Of a DNA stretch of 34,034 nt, positions 1 through 8,638 are shown piece by piece (positions within the stretch are counted from its first letter, which is position 1; each line of letters opens with the position of its first letter). The translations under genes and the position numbers were made by a program. Source of the DNA: an uncultured Planctomycetaceae bacterium (GTDB lineage: Bacteria > Planctomycetota > Planctomycetia > Planctomycetales > Planctomycetaceae). Under the pieces are notes generated by a model. It saw only the letters and a program-made list of their open reading frames with translations, did not search any database and was not told the origin of the DNA. Location: NCBI GenBank assembly GCA_903896675.1, contig CAITYU010000408.1, positions 1 through 34,034 on the forward strand. Direction: 5' to 3'.

Positions 1-1482
1 CAGCAGCCGTGGCAGGTCATCTCCTCCATCCGCGCCAGCACCACTCATCTTGTTGACTGCGCATTCAGCCCCGATAACGCACTCCTCGCAACCATCGACG
101 AATCCGCCAAAGTCAGACTCTGGGATCCACGCTCCGGCCTCAGCGTCACTCCGCCACTCACCTTTCCAAACTCGGTCACCCAACTGACCATCCCCACCGC
201 AGTTCGCTTCTCCAGCGATGGTCAACGCGTGTTTGCCGAGCAATCCAGCATCGATGGCTATGCGGCACTCACAAAGGATCTCGGCTCCGCGGAAAAACTC
301 CTGAACACATTACTTGAACGCGATGCCAGAGTCGGCGGTACGCTGGCAGTGGAGTTCCTGAAGAGTGCCGCCCTCAGCTATTCCTGCAGGATTGGCGACC
401 TCTCCATTGATTCTGCAAAAACCGCAGTGGCGCTGGCAGAAGTACAGAGTGGCAGCCGGGTGACGGAAATCGGCTCGCGCGAAGCCCTGCCGGTCACGCG
501 CGAAATCGAGGACCTCGAACTGCTTGCTGGCCGGTTCAATCCGTGGGCCGCACACCTCCGTATCGCCAGAACGTCCTCGGATCCCGCAACACGTGAAAAA
601 TTTTACAGAACCGCCGGGCAATCACCGGAAGCCGGCAGCGTGCCATGGTACGAACTGGCACTTCTGCTGAATCAGCAGGATCGTATGGAGGAAGCATTAG
701 TCGCTGTTGACAAAGCCATCAGCGTCGGAACGCAGCCCGGACGAGCGGACGCACTGCGCGGCAACCTGCTGCTGCAGCTCGAACGATTTCAGGAGGCTGT
801 TCCTTCGTTGCAGCAGGCACTGCCCAACCTCCTGATCCCCTTCAATGCACGAACTGACCTTGCCAACTGCCTGGCAGCATTGCAGCAGTATCAGCAGGCG
901 GCAGACACGTTTGACGCGACCTTCGAAGAAGCCCGGGCGTTTGTCGAACCTATCGAGGCTCAGCAACAGTACCGCCGCATCCTGCTTGCTGCACAACTGC
1001 AGCAAAAAGAAGCAATCGACAGCCTGCTCAAATCACTCCTTAAGGAAGCCGAAAACTCAACGGAACTGCCAGTGTGCTACCATGCAGCGCTCTCTGCTGT
1101 TATGGTACCGACGGGTACCACAGACTGGAGTACCGTACAAGCTTTGGCGGATCAGGCGTTCAAACTGCAGGATGCCCCTAACACGCGGAACGTCAAAGCC
1201 TTCGCACTGGTCCGCAGTCAGCAGTATCCGCAGGCCCTGAAAGAACTGAACGAACGGCTGCAACTGTCACCCGGTGATCCCAGTCCGACCGTCAAAATCT
1301 TTCTGGCCATTGCATTGCACCATTCTGCAGACAGTGCGGCAGCTCAGAAAACACTGGGCGAAGCCCGGCCGGCCGTGGCGAAGGAACTTGGCGACCAGAA
1401 CACACCGTGGGACCGACGCTTACAGCTCACACTGTTGCTGCAGGAAGCCCAGCAGTTGATCGGTGGTGACGGACAGAATTGA
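1..1482 (+). CDS. WD40/TPR repeat protein, 3' part (5' end outside window)
   Basis: The frame is open from base 1, so this is the C-terminal 493 residues of a longer protein, not a gene starting at the GTG at 229. Residues about 15-50 contain a WD40 blade signature (AFSPDNALLATIDE followed by VRLWD), and a second partial blade (VRFSSDGQRVF) follows at about 70-80. From about residue 190 the sequence is helical and TPR-like (PWYELALLLNQQDRMEEALVAVDKAI; ALRGNLLLQLERFQEAVPSLQQAL). Planctomycetes often carry large proteins that join a Ser/Thr kinase, WD40 and TPRs; whether a kinase lies upstream cannot be seen. It stops 34 nt before the sigma-like gene, so the two are probably co-transcribed. Probable role: protein-protein scaffold in signalling. 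The WD40/TPR call is good; the function is inferred. Confidence 0.8.
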   Translation, partial: QQPWQVISSIRASTTHLVDCAFSPDNALLATIDESAKVRLWDPRSGLSVTPPLTFPNSVTQLTIPTAVRFSSDGQRVFAEQSSIDGYAALTKDLGSAEKLLNTLLERDARVGGTLAVEFLKSAALSYSCRIGDLSIDSAKTAVALAEVQSGSRVTEIGSREALPVTREIEDLELLAGRFNPWAAHLRIARTSSDPATREKFYRTAGQSPEAGSVPWYELALLLNQQDRMEEALVAVDKAISVGTQPGRADALRGNLLLQLERFQEAVPSLQQALPNLLIPFNARTDLANCLAALQQYQQAADTFDATFEEARAFVEPIEAQQQYRRILLAAQLQQKEAIDSLLKSLLKEAENSTELPVCYHAALSAVMVPTGTTDWSTVQALADQAFKLQDAPNTRNVKAFALVRSQQYPQALKELNERLQLSPGDPSPTVKIFLAIALHHSADSAAAQKTLGEARPAVAKELGDQNTPWDRRLQLTLLLQEAQQLIGGDGQN

Positions 1483-1516
1483 TGCGATCAGGCCACAACA
1501 TCGAGGAATAGATGGA

Positions 1517-2326
1517 ATGAACAGTGAAAAACCGGGCGAAGAGGGTACTGATTCCTTTGGCTACAGAAACCTCAGTGAAATACCGAGCGAGCGAACACGG
1601 ATTGTCCGCGCTGTCGGTCGCCCCGAAAACACGCCACCCGTTGCCGAGAACGCAGATTCGGAATCACAACGGGCCGCTCGTCTTGCTCAGAGAACGGAAC
1701 GCGAACGCCAGATCAAACGCTATCAGTCGGCCGGGCTGGCCTATGTCCGCAGTATGTTGCGCGCAGATCAGCAGGGAGTCACCGAAGTCTGGGATCGCAT
1801 TATTCTTAAATGGCTTGAAGGACGTCTCAGCAACTACGATCGCAATTTTTCGTTTCGAGTCTATTTCAAGGAGGTGCTGAGAAACGAGGTGCGTGGTTAT
1901 CTGCGCGAGCGTGCGCGGGAAGCCAAGCGCGGCTGGGAACACCTTGACACCGATTTTGATCCTCAGGATCCGGAACATCATTCTGCCAGCGAGGAGTTTG
2001 ACAGCCATTTCCGTACCGGACTGCTGCAGCGAGCACTCAACAATCTGAAAGATACCGAAGAACGTTTTTTTCTGGTGCTGCAGATGCAGATTGACGCGGA
2101 GCAGAGCGGGGCAAAACAGCCACGTTCCGCCGACATCGCAGCCGCCCTGAACACGACAGAAGAAAACGCTCGCGCCATCCGCAAGCGTGCTCGCGATGCC
2201 TATGCAGCAGCCATCATCGCCGAAACCGCTGAATGGATCGGCACCAGCGAGATTCAACGCATCAGGGAAACCCTTGAAGACCTCGGACTACTGGACTACT
2301 GCCAAAGAGCATTGCCGAAAGGCTGA
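1517..2326 (+). CDS. Sigma-70 family (ECF-like) RNA polymerase sigma factor
   Basis: A 269-residue protein. I chose the ATG at 1517 because AGGAA lies 8 nt upstream; an in-frame ATG at 1463 would overlap the preceding gene and lacks a better ribosome site. Residues about 60-140 resemble sigma region 2 (AYVRSMLRADQQGVTEVWDR, then FSFRVYFKEVLRNEVRGYLR), a basic segment follows (ERAREAKRG), and about 170-225 resembles the region 4 helix-turn-helix (DIAAALNTTEENARAIRKRA). The length is greater than a minimal ECF factor because of an N-terminal disordered extension and a C-terminal tail. No anti-sigma gene is visible nearby. It follows the WD40/TPR gene with a 34-nt gap, matching the common planctomycete association of sigma factors with kinase/WD40 proteins. 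Target promoters are unknown. Confidence 0.72.
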   Translation: MNSEKPGEEGTDSFGYRNLSEIPSERTRIVRAVGRPENTPPVAENADSESQRAARLAQRTERERQIKRYQSAGLAYVRSMLRADQQGVTEVWDRIILKWLEGRLSNYDRNFSFRVYFKEVLRNEVRGYLRERAREAKRGWEHLDTDFDPQDPEHHSASEEFDSHFRTGLLQRALNNLKDTEERFFLVLQMQIDAEQSGAKQPRSADIAAALNTTEENARAIRKRARDAYAAAIIAETAEWIGTSEIQRIRETLEDLGLLDYCQRALPKG

Positions 2327-2463
2327 TTCTTCGGGGCCTTTCCACACGAGGGCGTCGGGTGCGTCATCTGGCAGTGGCGGTGGCGGTGATCACGTTCCTG
2401 CGTCAGCAGGCAGAGCCAAACTGGCAAGAGCCCGCCAGAGAACCACGCCGGAATCGGGGCAGC

Positions 2464-3561
2464 CTAAAACCGACTGCCAACATCTGCTGCGGCCGCTGCT
2501 GGATCAAAAATCATCAGCGTCTGCTGGCCACAGTGCGGACAGGGAATCATAAACCTGCTGGTCACTTTTGTCACCGCTCGCAGGTCCGGGTTGGCCAGAC
2601 AGAAATTGCCCAGTCGATCCATGCCGGCCGCTTCGGTTCCCTCGGGCACCAGCGCCAACAGACTGCTGCGATCAGCGGCAACAGGGCGACCGTCCGCTGG
2701 TACATCCTGCACGTGATACAATCCACGAGCGGATGCCGGCAGATCACCGGAATCTGCACCGGCCAGGGTCAGGAATCGACCGCCTGCCCCAGCAAGCAGT
2801 CGCACTGAACCCGCCTGAGCATGCCCGACAACCTTCAGGCTGAAGTCCGCATTCACCTGATACACAAATCCATCCTGCAGCAACGCGACAGGAGATTCCG
2901 CGGCATTACTGCACAGGTCCAGCAGCGCTGCCGGCAATCGAGCCACCAGCGTCTGCTGACCATCATTGCCGACTTTCCACAACTGCCCCCGCTGACCCAC
3001 CAGAAATTCGCCCACCGCGTTTCTGGTAAACGAAATTGCCGGGAAATGCAGTGTGTGCAGGTGCACAGACTGGCCATCCGGAGTCGACTGATACAGCCTT
3101 GATTCGCCCCCCGTACTGGTCAGCACATACAACGAACCGTCACGGTCCACCTGAATACGGCGAATATCTGCGAGATCGCGAATGGCCAGGCTGACGTGAC
3201 CATCTGAGTCCAGCCGGAAGACACAACGAGCCTGCACATCCGCTGCGAAAATCCGACCGTCGAACGTGACCTGCAGATCCACCGGTTGAATCACCTTCAC
3301 CGGCAAACGTTCGATCACTGGTTTCGATCGCACGATGATCGGGTCGTGGCGGTGAGTCGCCATGGCATTGAGCGGAGCCACATCAGCCGCAGGGGAAGCA
3401 GCAGTCGCCCCAGCGCCCGGGACAGTCTGAGCCGTGGCAGGAGACGTCAGCCAGCAGAACGTACAGAATACGCCCCAAACGCCCACACAACGCCGCGCAG
3501 AGCCACCCAGCCAACCACGCCTGGTCGGTGAAATCACTTGCGATTGCTGCTGATCTGACAT
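2464..3561 (-). CDS. Secreted beta-propeller-like protein with C-terminal CxxC
   Basis: A 365-residue protein with a basic N-terminus and a hydrophobic segment at about residues 25-45 (VGVWGVFCTFCWLTSPATA) that ends like a signal-peptidase site. The body (about 80-330) is a series of short beta-rich repeats with patterns such as DGRIFAADVQARCVFRLDSDGHV and DGSLYVLTST, typical of NHL/SMP-30-like propellers, although I cannot assign a named family. The last 30 residues carry a single CPHCGQQ motif, which could bind metal or form a disulfide. It converges with the sigma-like gene across 137 bp and is divergent from the MFS gene. Substrate and role are unknown. Confidence 0.6.
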   Translation of the reverse strand: MSDQQQSQVISPTRRGWLGGSARRCVGVWGVFCTFCWLTSPATAQTVPGAGATAASPAADVAPLNAMATHRHDPIIVRSKPVIERLPVKVIQPVDLQVTFDGRIFAADVQARCVFRLDSDGHVSLAIRDLADIRRIQVDRDGSLYVLTSTGGESRLYQSTPDGQSVHLHTLHFPAISFTRNAVGEFLVGQRGQLWKVGNDGQQTLVARLPAALLDLCSNAAESPVALLQDGFVYQVNADFSLKVVGHAQAGSVRLLAGAGGRFLTLAGADSGDLPASARGLYHVQDVPADGRPVAADRSSLLALVPEGTEAAGMDRLGNFCLANPDLRAVTKVTSRFMIPCPHCGQQTLMIFDPAAAAADVGSRF

Positions 3562-3832
3562 GTGTTACGCATCCGCAGAACCCGGGCCCGCCTGACAGAT
3601 ACGCGATTTCCGTTCGCTCGCGAATTATCGGTCCTGCGGGCCTGACGGTCAACATGCCGGCGCGCAATTCGAACACGAATTCAGGGAAAATTGTGCCTCT
3701 GGTTGGTATGTCCGGAGCAGCGCAAACTGCCCCGGCTGCTGCGTTTCAGGTTCGCATTACCGGCCAATTCCTGACAGAATCCAGCCAGTTCGTTCAACCA
3801 GAGACCCAACCACAATTCTCGGAAAATCACCC

Positions 3833-5113
3833 GTGGGCGATTCCCCGCCAACCCCGGTCAGCCACAGCGATCAGCTCTGGAATCGAGCAGCCCTGCTGAT
3901 TCACCAGGCCCTGTTTCGCATCGCGTGGATCTTCAAGACCGAGAGCGTCATCATGCCCGCATTCCTCGATACAATCTCGGAATCCGGGCTGATTCGCGGG
4001 GCGCTCCCACTGCTGAATCGCGCCGGACAGTCGCTGGCACCGCTGCTGCTGGCACAACAGCTGGCCCGGACACCACTCAAGAAATTGTGGCTCAGTCGCA
4101 CGACTTTTCTGATGGGGGCCCCCTTTCTGTTTCTGTCCGCCTGCATCTGGCTCAGCGATGCGCAACTGCCACCAGCCTTCGCCTGCGTTTTCCTGACTGC
4201 CTACGTCGTGTTCTTCTGCATGCATGGCATCAATGAAATGACTGCCAGCACCGTACTGGGCAAACTGATCGCCACAACGCAGCGCGGACGACTGCAGGCG
4301 GCCGCCAGTGCCATCGGTACCACTGCCGCTGTGTCACTGGCACTGCTGCTGCTCAGTCGCTGGCTGCAGCCCCCCGGACAGGCCCCCTTTCAGCAGATCT
4401 TCTGCTTCGTTGGCTCCGTCATGATGCTCGCCGGAATCTCCTCCCGCCTGCTCCGAGAACACCCGGATCTCACACCGTCAAGCCTCCCCCAACCCGCTTC
4501 CACCGCCTTCCGCCGCACGTGGCTGCTGCTCCGCGAAGATCCCGTGCTGCGACGCCTGTGCCTCGTCGCAGTCCTGTTCATCTTCTCTCAAACCATCTTT
4601 CCCCATTACCAGTCCATCGGACTGGCCCGCTCCGGTCGCTCACGCACCGTCCTCATGCACTGGGTCGTGGCACAGCATATCGGTGCCGCCTGCTTCAGTG
4701 CCGCCGCCGGGTTCCTCGCTGATCGCACCGGAGTCCGCTCGGCTCTCAGACTGCTGCTGCCCTGTGCCGCCTGCGCTCCACTGCTCGCCGCCGCACTCGC
4801 CAGATACGCCCCACCGCACTGGTACTGGATCACCTTCTTCTGGATCGGACTGGTCCCCGTTACACTCCGCATGCAGGTCAACTACGCCATCGAAATCACC
4901 GCCCGCCAACGACACCCCGAATACATCAGCACCCTCAACCTCTGCATGGCCCTGCCATTCCTCGCCTCCCCCTTCATCGGAGGACTTGTGGACTGGGTCG
5001 GACACGAAATCCCGTTTCTTGCTGTCGCCGTCATCGTGGCGACCGGAGCCGTTTTGACATGGACCATGTCCGAGCCCCGCACACAACAGCCCCCACTGAA
5101 CACTGAACACTGA
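3833..5113 (+). CDS. MFS-type transporter
   Basis: A 426-residue, strongly hydrophobic protein with about ten to twelve predicted membrane spans spread over the whole length and a short loop rich in Arg/Pro around residues 205-225. The start is a GTG at 3833; using the ATG at 3953 would remove the first helix region (RAALLIHQALFRIAWIFKTE), so GTG is preferred. ADRTGVRSALRLLLP near residue 300 resembles the conserved MFS inter-helix loop. The next gene is an AGE-family sugar epimerase, so import of a sugar or amino sugar is plausible, but no substrate motif is visible. The final residues NTEH are encoded by the first units of a heptamer tandem repeat that also supplies the stop codon. Confidence 0.75.
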   Translation: MGDSPPTPVSHSDQLWNRAALLIHQALFRIAWIFKTESVIMPAFLDTISESGLIRGALPLLNRAGQSLAPLLLAQQLARTPLKKLWLSRTTFLMGAPFLFLSACIWLSDAQLPPAFACVFLTAYVVFFCMHGINEMTASTVLGKLIATTQRGRLQAAASAIGTTAAVSLALLLLSRWLQPPGQAPFQQIFCFVGSVMMLAGISSRLLREHPDLTPSSLPQPASTAFRRTWLLLREDPVLRRLCLVAVLFIFSQTIFPHYQSIGLARSGRSRTVLMHWVVAQHIGAACFSAAAGFLADRTGVRSALRLLLPCAACAPLLAAALARYAPPHWYWITFFWIGLVPVTLRMQVNYAIEITARQRHPEYISTLNLCMALPFLASPFIGGLVDWVGHEIPFLAVAVIVATGAVLTWTMSEPRTQQPPLNTEH

Positions 5114-5170
5114 ACACTGAAAACTGATAACTGATAACTGATAACTGATAACTGATAACTGAAAACTGAA
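5094..5170. repeat. Heptamer tandem repeat, 11 units
   Basis: Exactly 77 bp made of eleven 7-bp units: four of CACTGAA (5094-5121), five of AACTGAT (5122-5156) and two of AACTGAA (5157-5170). Because 7 is not a multiple of 3, consecutive units place TGA and TAA in all three forward frames, and the MFS stop codon (5111-5113) lies inside the third unit. The array fills the gap between the MFS and epimerase genes and ends 9 nt before the epimerase ATG, where no normal ribosome-binding site is visible. Confidence 0.95.
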
Positions 5171-5179
5171 CCCCCGCCT

Positions 5180-6433
5180 ATGCCTCTGAGTTCAAAGCCC
5201 GAATTATCCCCGTCCCAGTTCCTTCAACCCGCAGGTCGCCGCAGGGCAGCCGACACTTATCGTCGGCTGCTGCTGGAAGACTGCCTGCCGTTCTGGTTTC
5301 CCCGTTGCCTCGATCAGCAGCACGGTGGCTTCCTGCACTGCCTTGACCGCGACGGCACAATTGTCGATTCCGACAAATCCGTCTGGGCTCAGGGGCGTAT
5401 GAGCTGGATGCTGCAGGTCCTCGCGGCCACCCCGCAGCTGCAGACCGATCCACGCCGCGATGACTGGCGCCGCTGGGCCGAATCCGGTCTCAGTTTTCTG
5501 CGGCGGCACTGCTTCGATGAACCGGCCGGACAGATGTACTTCCACGTCACTCGCGAAGGACGTCCCATTCGTCGTCGCCGCTACGTTTACAGCGAAGCCT
5601 TCGCCTGCATTGCTTTCGCGGCCCACGCCGAATGGTCGCGCTCCGAAGAATCCGCTCAGACCGCGTGGGACCTGTTTCGCACGTTCACTCGCGTCAACTT
5701 TACGCCCGGAGCCATGCCGCCGAAATTCACAGAGACCCGACCGCTGATCGGACTGGCCCCCCGCATGATCGCCATCGTGACAGCTCAGGAAATGCGCCGC
5801 AGGCTGGGCCCACACCCGCTGCTGCACGAATGGATCGATCGCTGCATTCACGAAATTGAAACCCTGTTCTATCGACCGGATCTCGACTGCGTTCTCGAAA
5901 CCGTGCAGCCCGACGGTCAGATTTCCGACCACTTCGACGGCCGACTGCTCAATCCCGGACACGCCATTGAAGGAGCGTGGTTTATTCTGGAGGAAGGACG
6001 AATTCGCAATGATGAGCGGTTGATTCAACTGGGCTGTCGGATGCTGGACTGCATGTGGCAGCGAGGCTGGGATCTGCAGTTCGGTGGCCTGTACTACTTT
6101 CGCGACGTATTCGGCAAGCCTGTTCAGGAATACTGGCACGAAATGAAATTCTGGTGGCCACACGATGAAGCCCTGATTGCCACTCTGCTGGCATGGCGAC
6201 TGACCGGACAGCAGCGTTTCCTGGAACGGCACTGTGACGTGTTCAACTGGGCCTGCTCCGGATTTGCCGACCCGGAACACGGGGAATGGTATGGCTACCT
6301 GCACCGCGATGGGACTCCCTCATCCACACTGAAGGGCAATCTCTGGAAAAGCTTTTTTCATCATCCGCGGGCACTCTGGATGTGCTGGCAACTGCTGGAT
6401 GAACAAAACCTCGATCTCGAAAACCATACCTGA
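5180..6433 (+). CDS. AGE-family (N-acylglucosamine 2-epimerase-like) sugar epimerase/isomerase
   Basis: A 417-residue protein, the usual length for the AGE (alpha/alpha)6-barrel family. Family signatures occur in order: QQHGGFLHCLDRDG (about 46-59), WAQGRMSWML (about 70-80), NPGHAIEGAW with His261 and Glu264, KFWWPHDEAL (about 320-330), HGEWYGYLHRDG (about 367-378) and FFHHPRALW with His394/His395. His261 and one of His394/395 probably correspond to the two catalytic histidines that epimerise C2 by proton transfer. Family members act on N-acetylglucosamine/mannosamine, cellobiose or free mannose/glucose; the sequence alone does not separate these. It follows an MFS gene on the same strand, suggesting a transport-plus-conversion pair. 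No clear Shine-Dalgarno sequence is present because the heptamer repeat sits directly upstream. Confidence 0.88.
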   Translation: MPLSSKPELSPSQFLQPAGRRRAADTYRRLLLEDCLPFWFPRCLDQQHGGFLHCLDRDGTIVDSDKSVWAQGRMSWMLQVLAATPQLQTDPRRDDWRRWAESGLSFLRRHCFDEPAGQMYFHVTREGRPIRRRRYVYSEAFACIAFAAHAEWSRSEESAQTAWDLFRTFTRVNFTPGAMPPKFTETRPLIGLAPRMIAIVTAQEMRRRLGPHPLLHEWIDRCIHEIETLFYRPDLDCVLETVQPDGQISDHFDGRLLNPGHAIEGAWFILEEGRIRNDERLIQLGCRMLDCMWQRGWDLQFGGLYYFRDVFGKPVQEYWHEMKFWWPHDEALIATLLAWRLTGQQRFLERHCDVFNWACSGFADPEHGEWYGYLHRDGTPSSTLKGNLWKSFFHHPRALWMCWQLLDEQNLDLENHT

Positions 6434-6508
6434 CGCGGTTTGCCCCGCTGCTCAGACTGCCGTACAATCTGCCCAGGTTCATTACGAGGACAATTTCAGG
6501 AAACAGTT

Positions 6509-6718
6509 ATGAGTGAAACGCTGATTCAGGTTCGTGACAACGGTCCCTTTCTGATCACCGGTCCCTGCAAAGTCACCGACGCGGCCGGGAATATCTTTGA
6601 CCTGAAGGGCAAGGAAACCTTTGCGCTGTGTCGTTGCGGAGTTTCGGCCAATCGTCCGTTCTGCGACGGGGCACACAAGTCCTGCGGATTTCAGTCCTGC
6701 GAGCGTGCTGCAACCTGA
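6509..6718 (+). CDS. CDGSH iron-sulfur domain protein
   Basis: A 69-residue single-domain protein. The start at 6509 (MSETLIQV) is chosen over an in-frame ATG at 6440 because the domain begins here. The motif C41-R-C43-X8-C52-D-G-A-H56 is the 3Cys-1His ligand set of CDGSH proteins, which hold a redox-active [2Fe-2S] cluster; the usual Ser is Ala in the CDGAH segment. No membrane anchor is present, so it is a cytosolic small bacterial form. Two further cysteines (59 and 64) lie in the tail. It probably acts in electron transfer or iron-sulfur handling. It lies 75 bp after the epimerase and converges with the next gene. Confidence 0.9.
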   Translation: MSETLIQVRDNGPFLITGPCKVTDAAGNIFDLKGKETFALCRCGVSANRPFCDGAHKSCGFQSCERAAT

Positions 6719-6749
6719 ATCCTGTATGCTCGCAACAGACACCCGGCGT

Positions 6750-7844
6750 TCACTGCGGTTCCGGTGGCAGCACCGGCAACCGCAGCAGACGTTCCGTTCT
6801 GTTCTCTGCGAAGATAATGCTGGTGATGCGAATTTCCCGCTGCTGCTGCAGTTCAAACGGCAGTTCTGACGCAGCGACTGCGGAAGCTGACGTCGCAGCC
6901 AGCTTCAATGTTCCCTTCGCAGAAATCTCCGTCAGGATACTCTCAAACGGGGGCCTCGCAGTCGCCGACCGGATCGACGTTGGTTTGATCAGGCCGGTCA
7001 GACTCGCTTCGGTAACGCGGATGTCCGTGACCGGCAGATTCACTTTTGCTGCCGGCGTGGTTGCCGCATCGCCCAGAGGCAACGGCAGAAATCTGGGTTT
7101 GCCGGTGATCTGCAGGCTGATCGTGGCGGGTGTGGGCTGTTCGCCATTCGGAGCTGCGGCCTGAATCCGCAGCACCGCATCGCACCGCAGCAGACCAAAC
7201 GGACCAATGTTTTCTACAACACCAACTGTGCGTTCCTGCATCTGCGGCTGAATCATGTCCCGACGTGGCAGCCAGAACGGACGTTCAAACCACGACAGCA
7301 GCAGCTCCTCCGGACAGGCGACCCGCAGGAATTCCGCATATTCGTCGTCACCACCTGCCAGTTTCTGCAGACTGGTCTGATAACTGTCCCCCGGCGGGAG
7401 TGCTGCCCGACCCTCAGGGTCAACCTGCAGCCACAGTCTGAATCCGGTCAGTTTCTGCAGGTCAGCAGCACCGGCTTTCCACGCTCGCGAAGCCTGTCCC
7501 CGCGACTGGCGACTGGCATCCTGAACCTCTATGCTGAAGGTCGCGTCACCCGCTGGTGACACCGTATCGACGGTGTATCTCAGTTGCTGCCAATCCTCGG
7601 TTTCCAGCGGAGCCGGAGGCTGGTCGGGAAAATTGATCACAGTCCTGCGATACAGGCGGGACAGCACCAGAAAGCTGTCACCCGCCTGCAGTTTCCAGAC
7701 CGGCGGAGTCGGTACCGGGGCCTGCGGAACGGACTCGTCCGTCACCTCGGCGGCGGCTTTCACATCCTGAAATCCGTGAACACGAATCTGCAGAGAAGTC
7801 AGCATCAGCACCATGATGGACAGCACAACACGTGATAAGCACAT
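6750..7844 (-). CDS. Secreted protein of unknown function
   Basis: A 364-residue protein with a signal peptide at residues 1 to about 25 (CLSRVVLSIMVLMLTSLQI). The mature part begins with a Pro/Val-rich linker followed by WKLQAGDSFLVLSRLYRRTV, and then alternates beta-strand-like segments. The opening resembles the start of planctomycete secreted proteins built around a 'GD-f-l' strand, but I do not recognise a domain firmly. No catalytic motif or C-terminal anchor is visible. It converges with the CDGSH gene over 31 bp; its own upstream region (7845-8077) is shared with the divergent gene at 8078. A structural or ligand-binding envelope role is only a guess. Confidence 0.6.
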   Translation of the reverse strand: MCLSRVVLSIMVLMLTSLQIRVHGFQDVKAAAEVTDESVPQAPVPTPPVWKLQAGDSFLVLSRLYRRTVINFPDQPPAPLETEDWQQLRYTVDTVSPAGDATFSIEVQDASRQSRGQASRAWKAGAADLQKLTGFRLWLQVDPEGRAALPPGDSYQTSLQKLAGGDDEYAEFLRVACPEELLLSWFERPFWLPRRDMIQPQMQERTVGVVENIGPFGLLRCDAVLRIQAAAPNGEQPTPATISLQITGKPRFLPLPLGDAATTPAAKVNLPVTDIRVTEASLTGLIKPTSIRSATARPPFESILTEISAKGTLKLAATSASAVAASELPFELQQQREIRITSIIFAENRTERLLRLPVLPPEPQ

Positions 7845-8077
7845 GGCAGCTCCTGTTCCGATCGTGACAGTCCACCGACTACCCGGTTACAGTATTCGCT
7901 CATCCGGATACAACGGTCAATGAAGGTACAGAGTATCGCAGATTCCGGCCACGAGTCTACAGGCTGGAACCGGCAATCACCGCGGAGGATCACAGTTCCT
8001 TCTCACCCGCTGACCGACTATATTCCCACCATGTGATCAGCGCTGCCCTCGAATGCACCCGACGGAGCCTCCGGCCT

Positions 8078-8620
8078 GTGAATCCACTCAATGAACTGCA
8101 GGAACTGACAAGCCTGTTCCCGGAACCCGCTGATGCCCCGCTGTTCCTTCAGGCGCGACACGTGGCACGTGAGGCCACGCCGGAGCCCTACCGCACCATG
8201 CTGGTCCATGAACATCACATGACCATCAGCATGGAAAGCTGGCATCGCTGTTCGGTCGATGTTGAGGTTCTGGAATCACGGTTTCAGGATGGGCTGTACC
8301 TGCGGAAAATTCGACTGTTGAAAAGCGGAACAAGTCGGGCCGTGCAGTTCGGATACGTCCGCTTCAATCTGGAACTGGTGACCGAACAGGTCCGCAGCGA
8401 AATCCTGGCGGAAAAAGTTCCGCTGGGCAGAATCCTGATTCAGCACAACGTCTTCCGCCACGTGGAACTGGGAGCCATTCTGCAGTTTACTGCGGGCCCC
8501 GCCATGGCCCGCTGGCTGCAGATGCCCGAAGGTGCTGTCACCTGGGGACGACTGGCCACCATCTTCTGCAACGGGTCACCAGCCATCGATCTGCTGGAAA
8601 TCTCCGCCCCGCTTGAATAG
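8078..8620 (+). CDS. Chorismate-lyase/UTRA-fold-like protein, function unknown
   Basis: A 180-residue protein if it starts at the GTG at 8078, which has GGAG at 8064-8067 ten bases upstream; an in-frame GTG at 8033 would add 15 residues but lacks a ribosome site. The central part (YRTMLVHEHHMT, then LYLRKIRLLKSGTSRAVQFGYV, then VPLGRILIQHN) follows the strand order of the chorismate pyruvate-lyase/UTRA fold, including the PLGxxL segment that ends the ligand-binding half. No DNA-binding domain is attached, so it is not a GntR regulator. Planctomycetes make menaquinone, so a UbiC role is not assumed. It converges with the MazG-like gene (18-bp gap). Confidence 0.55.
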   Translation: MNPLNELQELTSLFPEPADAPLFLQARHVAREATPEPYRTMLVHEHHMTISMESWHRCSVDVEVLESRFQDGLYLRKIRLLKSGTSRAVQFGYVRFNLELVTEQVRSEILAEKVPLGRILIQHNVFRHVELGAILQFTAGPAMARWLQMPEGAVTWGRLATIFCNGSPAIDLLEISAPLE

Positions 8621-8638
8621 CAGTCACCCTGATCACGG

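Noticed and set aside
3528-3899. Plus-strand ORF of 123 residues upstream of the MFS gene
   Set aside because: It overlaps the MFS start in another frame, has no recognisable domain, and its composition looks random.
5204-6304. Minus-strand ORF of 366 residues
   Set aside because: Exact antisense of the AGE epimerase, whose conserved motifs leave no doubt about the coding strand.
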